Part shown: piece by piece, positions 1 through 10,500 of the stretch
Layout of the letters: every line of letters begins with the position of its first letter
How positions within the stretch are numbered: the stretch's first letter is position 1
From: Tomocerus qinae
Lineage: Eukaryota; Arthropoda; Collembola; Entomobryomorpha; Tomoceridae
Assembly (NCBI GenBank): GCA_020055645.1
Contig: JAECZT010000012.1
Span: 186,001-250,000 of the forward strand
Reading direction: 5' to 3'
Length of the DNA: 64,000 bases
Notes under the pieces: model-generated
What the model was told of the DNA's origin: nothing
The model's database searches: none
What the model saw: only the letters and a program-made list of their open reading frames with translations
Position numbers and translations under genes: made by a program

Positions 1-1341
1 CGTACAAAATAAATCTAGAACGTCAATTTTGTGGATGATTTTCAATATTCTCTGAATTTTAAGGAAATTGGATGAACTGCGATAGATTAGTATATTGGGT
101 GTATGGTTTATGATTTATAATGTCATTTTCTGGTATTAATGTTTTCAATAATGTAAAATAATAATGTAAAATGTAATAAAGTAATGTAAAATGCTTAGTA
201 CGTGAAGGTATGCGTTGGGGTACATTATTGAAAACACTAAGAAAGAAGACATTAAAAATAACTGGCACTACAAATTTCAGAAAACAAGTGTTTTTAGTTG
301 TGATTGTCGCATGTCGTCGTAATTTTATATTTATTGTAAATTGTCGAAAACTAATGCTTTTGTTACTGCCAACGATAATTATAATAATAATTTCAATAAA
401 TGGGTTGGCCAATTGGCTGTGACAGAGTGAGACAGACAACAGTGAGACACCTTTAACTAAAAGAGTATGATTTTTAACTGCGCCGTGCTAATAGATTGTA
501 ATTGTAGGTTTAAAGTGCATTTTTAAGAAATTTCATGTAATGAAAGCCAACAAGTTTCAATCCAACAGAATTAATTAAATGGTATAATAATGAATGGTGG
601 ATATAAACTTACTTTTTTATTTGAGGTTCGATGTAGAAACAGTTAATTATATGATAGTCCACATTCAGATTATGAATCAGAAATAGATAATTTATCTATT
701 CTGTCCCAAATTGTAATCATTAGTTGTTGAAATGTTAATTAGTTGTAATATTTAATTATAGCTCCAGCGTGTTATTTTAGCTTATCCTAAGAATAATTGC
801 AATTGTGTACATCGAATTTTAATATATATAATAAAGTTATTTAGTCGGATAAGTCGGACGTCCAAATATTTATTTAATCTCTCGATAATCAGTCATATAA
901 CATTTACTATTCATGTCTAACTAATTCTATCATTAAAATTCCTTAAATTGTATTAATTTGGGAGGCACTGGGTTAGCAGGGAAATAAATCAATCTGGCAT
1001 TCCATATTTTATCACATTTTTCATAACTATTATAATATTTTTTGAAAATTGAATATCATTTCAGCAAATGAAATAATTTCGACACCTGGGTTAAATAAAT
1101 CCGAATTGGGAAGATTTGCCAAATGCAAAATTATTTAAGCAGAATTTAAAATTATTTTCAATAAATATTTTTAGCTGCCAAACCTGGTCCCAATTCATTA
1201 CAAATACAATGCCGCCAAATGGGTAAAATTCACGTAACACTTTGAGATTATGTTAAAAACTAGAGTAACGTAAATATTTATAAGTTCTCCAAAAAAGTTG
1301 TTTTCCATTTTAAAAAGTTGACTATTGGATGAGGGAGGTTG
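1..1341. other. AT-rich 3' flank of the carrier gene, no gene seen
   Basis: Very AT-rich sequence with homopolymer-like tracts and only short chance ORFs. No conserved protein motif, RNA gene or clear transposon end was recognised. Confidence 0.5.
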
Positions 1342-1532
1342 TTATTTGATTACATTTCTCTCCCTGTTGTATCGATAGAAAAAGGATTTTCCGTATTCGT
1401 ATGTGGAAATCATAATGGCACAGGCCGGAGCCACTTTTATGATACGTGGAACGAAACCCGTGAACAATCCATTTAAACCCGCCGTCTTGTAAGTTCTGAT
1501 CATGATTTCTTTTGTCGTTGAAAGCTTTTTAT
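1342..1532 (-). CDS. SLC25A40: SLC25A40-like exon 7 (terminal)
   Basis: Acceptor TGTATTTCCAG. Encodes [30 protein letters not shown] and a TAA stop at 1342-1344. The C-terminal helix is diagnostic of SLC25A39/40. No strong AATAAA polyadenylation signal was seen just downstream. Confidence 0.95.
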
Positions 1533-4500
1533 CTGGAAATACAATAAAAAGTTTTTTGACTATCATACAGATCAATTTGGCCAATATTTTAGCATCTATA
1601 TGCAGTGTTCAGTGACCGGCCATTTTAACCAGCCAGCCGGCCGGCTAAAATGGCTAGCCGGCTGGCCAAAAAGCTTGTTAGCCGGCTAAAATCGAACTAT
1701 AGGGTTCGGAGACCGGCCATTTTAGCCGGCCGCCTGGTTGGCTAATGACTACCCGGATGGTCAAAAAGCTTTTTAGCCGGCTAAAATGGAACACTGTCTA
1801 TATGGTAGAAAACTGAACCTCTCTATTTACCTTTCACGGCAAAATCTGAATCGCCTAATTCTATTTGTTTGAGAGTTTTCACGTAATCAAATGGAAGAGT
1901 TACTGTCCCCGCAATCTAAAACCGAACAATATTTTATTTGATTTCAATACTTTTTGGTTTTTTATATTAATTTTTTTTAATGACTTACAGAGCCAGCTGT
2001 GGCACCTGCGAAGAAACTGAACATTAACGACGGATTCTCTTGTTTATGGAACATCTTTTTAAGCCCTTCGTAATTCACCCAATAAATTGCTATACAAAGA
2101 CAAATATTTATAGCCTTATTGAGTCTTACAAAAGGTTTAAAATTAAAATTAGCTGTAATCACCTGAAAACGGAACATCCCGAATGATAGTTGGCGCCCAT
2201 CCAAGCCAAAACCCTCGGACTCCTTTAACTTCGTAAAGACTTCGACATGCAGCTTTGATTTCTATTATAAGCATAGTTAGTATGTAGTAGTTAGCAGTAT
2301 ACCGTATTTAGAAGTCGATTTCGTAGGGGGCAATGATATCATAGGACAATATGTATTAGAAATATTCGCGCGATAATTTTGGCTTATTTTGTCTAAAATG
2401 AGTCTGAAATAACCTAAAAAAATTTTTGGTATTTTGAGAAATAATTTCCCTTTTTCTTGGATTTCGGGGGTGGGGGGCATTTGCCTCCAATGCCCGCCGC
2501 CCCTCAATACAGCCTTGGTAGTTAGGAGACTGACCTAGCGTTGATAATGTGATTATCTGAATGTACAGCTACTCGATAAGACCTAGTAGCGATATTTAAA
2601 ATCCCGCTAAACAAGGTGTGTTTTCGAAAGTAAACGCTAGATCTAGTTAGCGATAAGGGGGTTCCTTTACTATTTTCGTCGCAACGCCACTATAATGGGA
2701 AAGTCGAGAACAAATTGGAGGCAGATTTTGTCTCCTGGAGCCAAAATTTTGGGCCACAGTCCTTTAACTCTGGCTGAATTTAGGCAGCGGTACTTTGTTG
2801 CCACTGTCCCCGCTGTTGCCTCTGGGAGGTTTGGGGGGTTAGCGGCAACAACATAATAGCAGAGACAGTGGCAACAGTGGCGACACGGTACAACCACTAG
2901 CGGCGACAAGCAAAATCCACTAGAGGCAACAGCGGCGACACGAAAAATCCACTAGCGGCGACACAGCTAAAACTACTAGCGGCAACAGAGACACATTGGC
3001 TGAATTTAGGCAGCGGGATCTCGTTTCTTCAATTGCCCCCGTTGCCCCAAGTTAAGCCAATTAACCTATCGTCTTTTCCATTTGCCTCCCGTCACTATTT
3101 GTGCATCTTTTTTGACCTAACCTAATTAAAAATAAACGCTACATTTTGTTATGCATTAACAATAAAACAGTTTCTTTCTTATTAGGTTAGGTCAAAAAAG
3201 AGGCAAAAATAGTGACGGGAGGCAATAGGCCAACTCAACCTACTCGCAGAATTGCAGAAATGCAGAAACGCAGTCAGTTTGCGCATGATAAGAAACATTT
3301 GCCTCATTTTTACAACAACCTGTTTGAGTTGATTTTGCAACTAAAAATAGCAAATTTGCACTAGCATTTCCTATTTACCTGTGATAAAAGTTGCATTATT
3401 CATCTCCGAAGATTTAAACTGCTGAAATCATTAAGCAAATGAAAACTCGTCGACTCAATTGCCAAAAATGCCTGACTAGGTTATTATTATTGATGTTTAC
3501 TTTTTGGTAGTAGCTATTTAAATAAAATTTTACCTCTATTTGCCTTCCAACTTTAATCGATTCTTTCAAAAACGAAAGAATTGATTTCACTCGGACACCA
3601 CTTTTTGTTGACTTCTTGTTTGTTATGTATTTTTGGCTGAATTTAGGCAGCGGTACCTCGTTGCCGGTGTTGCCGTTGTTGCCGGTGTTGCCGGTACACA
3701 TTGTTGCCAAATAACTTTCTTAACGGCGACACCGGCAACACCGGCGACACCGGCAACACCGGCAACAACGGCGACACCGGCAACACATTCCACATACCCA
3801 TCTGATTGCCTTTATGACTTATATTATGTAGTATAATATATCTACATTGTTAAATTAGGGTTTTGCGGAAGCCTTTGCCTTCTGATCATGCGCGAGTTGG
3901 AGGAGGAGAGGGCTGATGATATTATAGCAGGCAACATAGAATACCGATGGTGGCTGTGAAGCTGGCGCTTCACTATAGAAGACCAGCTTCCATAAGAGAA
4001 ATGGTCCACACTTAGAATACACGTAGGTACATACGAGAGCCAATGAGAGAGCGGCTGCGTCCGACCAATAGCAAAACGGCTGCGTACCTTGTAGCAACAG
4101 CAAGGAACTCTAGATGACAGATATACTTGGGAGACGTATAGAAGCCTAAGCTGGTCTTCCTCTTGTTCCTTGGCAGGCAATGTGTGCGTAGTAAGGAAGG
4201 TTGTTGGTTGGGAGATGCAGGCTATTGGGATTGGAAGAAAAGCAATGCAGTGAATACACCGAGCCGAGCGAGTAAATAACAGAAGAGAACAAGAGATGGC
4301 AGCTGTATCATATCTCATATTGCCCTACAACATGAGAAATGTACACTTAAGGCCTCAGTTAGAGGTGTAAGCTCTACATATTAAATTACGCAAATGTTGT
4401 ACAACTGGGTTGATGAAAAAATTATTTTTGTTATGGGGCGGGTTATGGGTGGGGAAGTGAAGATTACGTGGAGCTAATAAAAAACTTTTTTCCATTGTGG

Positions 4501-7500
4501 GAGGAGGATGGGTGGGGAAGTAGAGACTACTTGGAGCTAAAAAAAAACTTTTTTTGCTTTGTGGGAGGGGGGTGGGTGGGGAAGTGGAGACTACGTGGAG
4601 CTAATAAAAAACTTTTTTGCTTTGTGGGAGGGGGGTGGGTGGGGAAGTGGAGACTACGTGGAGCTAATAAAAAACTTTTTTGCTTTGTGGGAGGAGAATG
4701 GGTGGGGAAGTGGAGACTACGTGGAGCTAATAAAAAAACTTTTTTTGCTTTGTGGGAGGGGGATGGGTGGGGAAGTGGAGACTATGTGGAGCTAATAAAA
4801 AAACTTTTTTTGCTTTGTGGGAGGAGAATGGGTGGGGAAGTGGAGACTACGTGGAGCTAATAAAAAACTTTTTTTGCTTTGTGGGAGGGGGATGGGTGGG
4901 GAAGTGGAGACTACGTGGAGCTAATAAAAAAACTTTTTTTGCTTTGTGGGAGGAGAATGGGTGGGGAAGTGGAGACTACGTGGAGCTAATAAAAAACTTT
5001 TTTTGCTTCGTAGGAGGAGAATGGGTGAGAAAGTGGAGACTACGTGGAGCCAATAAAAAACTTTTTTTGCTTTGTGGGAGGAGGATGGGTGGGGAAGTGG
5101 AGACTACGTGGAGCTAATAAAAAAACATTTTCTGCTTTGTGAGAGGGGGATGGGTGATGAGGTGGAGATTATGTTGAGCAAATAAAAAACCTATTTTTTT
5201 CTTTATGGGAGGGGGTGGGTGGGGAAGTGGAGACTACGTGGAGCTAATAAAAAACTTTTTTTGCTTTGTAAGAGGAGGATGGGTGGGGAAGTGGAGACTA
5301 CGTGGAGCTAATAAAAAACCTATTTTTTTCTTTATGGGAGGGGGTGGGTGGGGAAGTGGAGACTACGTGGAGCTAATAAAAAACTTTTTTTGCTTTGTAA
5401 GAGGAGGATGGGTGGGAAAGTGGAGACTACGTGGAGCCAATAAAAAACTTTTTTTGCTTTGTGGGAGGAGGATGGGTGGGGAAGTGGAGACAACGTGGAG
5501 CTAATAAAAAAACATTTTCTGCTTTGTGAGAGGGGGATGGGTGGGGAAGTGGAAACCTATTTTTCCTTTATGGGAGGGGGATGGGTGGGGAAGTGGAGAC
5601 TACGTGGAGCTAATAAAAAACTTTTTTTGCTTTGTAAGAGGAGGATGGGTGGGGAAGTGGAGACTACGTGGAGCTAATAAAAAACTTTTTTTGCTTTGTG
5701 GGAGGGGGATGGCTGGTTGAAGTGGAGACTACGTGGAGCTAATAAAAAAACTTTCTTTGCTTTGTGGGAGGGGGATGGGTGGGGAAGTGGAAACCTATTT
5801 TTCCTTTATGGGAGGGGGATGGGTGGGGAAGTGGAGACTACGTGGAGATAATAAAAAACTTTTTTTGCTTTGTGGGAGGAGAATGGGTGGAGAAGTGGAG
5901 ACTACGTGGAGCTAATAAACATATTTTTGGGTTGTGGGAGGGATTTGGGTGGGAAATGGAACTACGTGAATTTTATATTTTTTGTTTAGAGAAGTGGCAA
6001 GGGTTTGGAGCTAATAAAAATATATTTTGGTCATGGAAAGGAATGTGTTTATGTTAATGTGGAGACATTAACCTGAATTTGATAATATTTTTGTTTAGGG
6101 AAAAGAAATGTGACTTTAAGATTTGGGCCTAAGTAAAATTGTTTTTTTGTTTAGTAGAAGTGGAATGAATAGTGAAGCAGAGATATTTTAATGGGGAAAA
6201 ATTGGTGAAAATTGAAGGCTAAATGAAACTTATGTTTTGTTGTAAAACAATTGCTTATTCATTTAGTCGAACAATGCTTATTTCCTTTGTGACAATTGGG
6301 TGTAAGTTGGGGCATACATGAAACTGATTCATTGGTAGCTGGCAGTAGCTTTGGTAAATGGATGAGGAGATAGCATGGAGCTCATAACAAGTATTTTGTA
6401 GATTGGAAAACTTAGTAGGAAATGGAGCATACACAGAACTTTGGTCTGGGGAGGGCATTGTGTGAGGAAGTGGAGACATCATTTAGTAAATAGAAATTAC
6501 TTTTTGTTAAGGAAGTCAATGCGTTGGAAGGTGGAGATTAAGTGGAGCTTATAAAAACTATTTTGTTGGGGTGGCGGATAGGTTGGGAAGTAGGAGACTA
6601 CATCAAAGATATTTATAATTGGTTAGGTGGATATGTTGGTTAGAAGTAAATGGATAATATTAATTTTTTGGTTTCCTGTTAACTTTAATCTTATTTTCTA
6701 TTTTTGTGAATAAAGATTTTCGAACAATTGCTACCGTGACGAAGTCACGGGTCGAGAACGGGCTCGTAATAAATTAATATAGATCTAGCCGTCCATATAA
6801 TGCGGATATAATAAACCTAACCTAAATGAATTAAACAAATAAGGAGGGATCTGGGGAAAATTGACATTCTATCAGATTTGAATATAACGAACATAACATA
6901 ATAATTTTTTACTCATAATGATAACTGTCGAATTTGTTTATTTCATTTATGTTATGTTTCATGTTTGTTATATTCGGAATATATGGACCGCTTGTTCAAT
7001 TATATATTAAACTATAAGTGATAAAGGCAATCAGATGGGCATGTGGAATGTGTCGCCGTTGTTGCCGGTGTTGCCGGTGTCGCCGGTGTCGCCGTTAAGA
7101 AAGTTATTTGGCAACAATGTGTACCGGCAACACCGGCAACGAGGTACCGCTGCCTAAATTCAGCCGTATTTTTGGAAGTAGTAGGTTGTACATTTTTTAG
7201 TTTTTGGGGATGTGTTGTCAATCGTTCAGAAATCAATTATAGGTAAAAGAAACTTGTGTAGTTTTAAAACACACGATATATAGTCTCATATGTGAATGTA
7301 CTAGTAATTCTAGCTGCTGCGAAAGCAAGGTGCAGAAGTAAAACATGCCTTTTTGCTGCGCAATTCTGCTCAGAGTTTGCAAACGTATCAGCTAATGAAA
7401 TGATTGGATTCGGTTCGAAATAAATCCCGCGTTCGCAGTTGCTCGCAGTTCTGCAACTCTGCGTATCTGCATATCTGCAACTAGTTGGTTGAGTTGGCTT

Positions 7501-10500
7501 AATATATTAAAGTAATAGGTAAAGTGACTAAGCATGGGGCAACGGGGACCATTGAGGCAACGAGATCCCGGTGCCTAAATTCAGCCGACACAATAATCTG
7601 CTATCCTCTGTTGCCGCTGTTGAGCATGAGCTCAGAGCAGCAGTGCACTGGCTTATAATATTAGGTTTAGCGGCAACAGAGGAAATCAGATTAATGTGTC
7701 TCTGTTGCCGCTAGTGGTTTTAGCTGTGTCGCCGCTGTTGCCGCTAGTGGATTTTGCGTGTCGCCGCTGTTGCCGCTAGTGGATTTTGCGTGTCGCCGCT
7801 GTTGCCGCTAGTGGATTTTGCGTGTCGCCGCTGTTGCCACCTGTGGTTTTTTTGTGTCGCCACTGTTGCCACTGTTTCCGCTTTTATGCTGTTGCCGCTG
7901 ACCCCCTTAACCCCCTAGTGGCAACAGCGGGGACAGTGGCAACAAATTACCGCTGCCTAAATTCAGCCTTAACTCTTATCAACAGCTGACAACGTGAAGC
8001 GAAAAGTTGGTAAGAGTATAAAAACTTTAACTAAGTATGTAGTAATTAAGAAATACTATATAGGGTTTTTCACTTATTCGTTACAGGCTTATAGCTACTG
8101 GCCTTACATCTCCCAAAAGCTAAATAAACACATATAAGGCGGGCAATAAATGAGCGCTTCTTTGTTGCAAGTCTTATCTTACAGTTACTATTAATAATAA
8201 GATAAAAAATGCCTTCCAAAACATGTGAAAGAAGTAAGAATTTTGAATTTACGCTCTCAATTGGTCAATAAGTCAACCTATATGTTGCGTTTTCTTGTAG
8301 ATGTAAGTCAAGTACGCCGGAAAACTTGCCTTTCGGCGTGGTTTCGGTTTACTTGATTTTGACATTGGAAAAGGCTGAAGGCTTACATCCTAAACGTTAC
8401 TCGGCTCACAAGAGAAGTAAGCTCAGTAACATGTAACCCGATGTAACTTATGTAACCAATATTCGTTACCTACTTCTTTCACATGTTTTGGAAGGCATTT
8501 TTTGTCTTATTATTAATAGTAACTGTAAGATAAGACTTGCAAAAAGAAGCGCTCATTTATTGCCCGCCTTATATATGTTTATTTAGCTTTTGGGAGATGT
8601 AAGGCCAGTAGCTATAAGCCTGTAACGAATAAGTGAAAAACCCTACTGTGAAATACGGTTACAGTTACCAATAAGTCTAGCTTCTAAGTTCCAAAAAGTA
8701 GGAAATAGAATAGAGTGGCTTGATCGTTGTTCGTGGACATCTCCGTTTTCGTTATTAATAAAATATTTATCATGTAATTTACCGCGGTAAACTCATTCCG
8801 AACCTTGTCGCAGTATTTAGCAAACTGCTGGTTGGAAAGTTATCATGCAGCGGAATGTTGTCTAGTACTAAACCATATTATTATAAGTACTAGACAAAGC
8901 GGAATGATGTGACTGACCTGAATAAGAAAGTTTTTTGGATTGCATTTTGGTGCGTATGAGTTCAAGAGGGTTGACTACCGTGACAGCGCCCGCCCGCGCA
9001 AGTCCACCAGCGATCAAAGGAATGAGAAGCGGTTGCTCTTGTCTGCCCGTCCGTTTTTTGAATTCGTCTTTCATTAGAAGCCTTATCTGCTCGTAGGATA
9101 CGAAGTAGGCCATTGTTGCTGGAACTGCCATTATGAGGGTCGGCGGGAGTCCACTCCACAATGAAAGTGGCCCTTCATTGCGAACTATCTTTGAAAACGC
9201 ATCCTAGTCCAATCAATAAGTAGTTTTAATACTCCATACACAAACATTTCAACAATCAGACTTTCGAAAAACGACACTATGGAATTCAAGCCATTTTTCT
9301 TCAACGGTTGATCATCACGTGAGACTTGGAAAATGACTTTTCCCAAGGATTCATTCTTCGAAAAAGAACGAATTTATTCCACGAGAATGTCTACAAGCAA
9401 TTTTTTCAACGTGTAGGTCAAAATTGCTGCAGTCATTGGGCCTGTTCCACTAATACTAGGATATAATTTCTTCAAGGTCAGGTGTATTACCCGTCCACCA
9501 TAAGCTAGAGTTGAATAGAGGAGGCAAACAAGGAAAGAACAAAGCTGACTTCATTGGTCGACTGAGCACGTATTCGCTAAATCGTTACACCGCTTTTGTT
9601 CTTTCTTTGGTTTGCCTCCTCTATCCAACTCTAATGTTACGGTGGACGGGTATTACATTGTACATTTATTATCCCCTGGAATGTCACAGGAAATTCTTTG
9701 GTGATTTTTGTAACAATGGGAGGCAATTTTTCTGAGGCTTAAATTTGGGCTTATTTTCCTGGAAAGGAAAGTTTTTTACACTAAAATTAAGTTTGGCTGA
9801 ATTTAGGCAGCGGTACTTTGTTGCTACTGTCCCCGCTGTCGCCGCTGTTGCCGCTATAGGGGGTAAGGGGGTCAGCGGCAACAGCATAAAAGCGGAAACA
9901 GTGGCAACAGCGGCAACAGTGGCGACACACAAAAACCACAGGTGGCAACAGCGGCGACACGCAAAATCCACTAGCGGCAACAGCGGCGACACAGCTAAAA
10001 CCACTAGTGGCAACAGAGACACATTAATCTGATTTCCTCTGTTGCCGATAAACCTAATATATAAGCCAGTGCACTGCTGCTCTATATTAATGTGTCGGCT
10101 GAATTTAGGCACCGGGATCTCGTTGCCTCAATTGCCCCCGTTGCCCCATGCTTAGTCACTTTACCTATTACTTTAATATGTTGCTTCCGTCACTATTTTT
10201 GCATCTTTTTTGACCTAACCTAATAAAATAAACTGTTTTATTGTTAATGCATAACAAAAATGGAACATATTTATTTTTAATTAGGTTAGGTCAAAAAAGA
10301 TGCAAAAATAGTGACGGGAAGCAAATGGAAAAGACGATAGGTTAATTGGCTTAACTTGGGGCAACAGGGGCAATTGAAGCAACGAGATCCCGCTGCCTAA
10401 ATTCAGCCAATGTGTCTCTGTTGCCGCTGGTCAGGTCGCTAGTGGTTTTAGCTGTGTCGCCGCTGTTGCCGCTAGTGGATTTTGCGTGTCGCCGCTGTTG

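Larger units (their letters stand above)
3635..7165. mobile_element. GGCTGAATTTAGGCAGCGG-family element, type C (copy C1), with internal minisatellite
   Basis: A 3531-bp element with the family terminal repeat and perfect TSD GTATTTTT (3627-3634, 7166-7173). Each end has about 150-200 bp of GTTGCC/GGTGTC hexamers, CACATTGTTGCC, and a CCACATACCCATCTGATTGC motif. The middle is a 24-copy minisatellite. No transposase was seen. A second, inverted copy lies at 36808-39538. Confidence 0.88.
3229..7498. mobile_element. Element D1, inside B1
   Basis: Terminal inverted repeats GCCAACTCAACC / GGTTGAGTTGGC are followed inward by CTCGCAG...TGCAG motifs on both sides. The B sequence resumes on each side. 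The exact TSD is ambiguous (3-4 bp of AT-rich sequence). No coding capacity. Interrupted by C1. Confidence 0.65.
2998..7586. mobile_element. GGCTGAATTTAGGCAGCGG-family element, type B (copy B1), inside A1
   Basis: Same terminal repeat as A, followed by GGATCTCG and an imperfect palindrome with GACCTAACCTAAT / ATTAGGTTAGGTC arms. TSD GACACATT (2990-2997) / GACACAAT (7587-7594), one mismatch. Interrupted at 3229-7498 by D1. Confidence 0.83.
2772..7968. mobile_element. GGCTGAATTTAGGCAGCGG-family element, type A (copy A1), with nested inserts
   Basis: Begins with the 19-bp terminal repeat and ends with its inverse, flanked by the perfect TSD TTAACTCT (2764-2771, 7969-7976). The arms are made of GTTGCC, GTCGCC and CACTAGCGG repeats. 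The X copy near 18350 carries the uninterrupted target, an empty-site paralogue. Interrupted at 2998-7586 by B1. Confidence 0.88.
2288..8033 (-). mobile_element. X-type element (TAGTTA ends), outermost shell of the intron 3 nest
   Basis: Starts TAGTTAGCAG and ends CTTTAACTA (TAGTTAAAG on the other strand), flanked by the 9-bp TSD AGTATGTAG (2279-2287, 8034-8042). Stretches at 2519-2771 and 7969-8033 match the ends of the X element at 18299-21238 in reverse. Without the nested insert it would be about 540 bp. Terminal TAGTTA with a 9-bp TSD might fit a Mutator-like element, but no transposase is present. Confidence 0.75.

Noticed and set aside
3633..3836. Ala/Thr/Pro- or Val/Ala/Gly-rich ORFs here and at 7012-7246, 9684-10112, 10486-10842, 36745-36979, 39371-39577, 43717-43953, 44439-44707
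   Set aside because: They read through GTTGCC/GGCAAC hexamer tracts of transposon ends, in both strands at once.
3842..4318. 158-residue ORF on the minus strand
   Set aside because: It spans the junction of element C1 and its hAT-like insertion. The same region in C2 lacks the insertion and has a different frame. No family motif.
4468..5915. Long glycine/tryptophan/lysine-rich ORFs on the plus strand (and mirrored ones at 37935-38941 on the minus strand)
   Set aside because: They are translations of the 62-64 bp minisatellite in several overlapping frames, with no start context, no unique region and no conservation beyond the DNA repeat.
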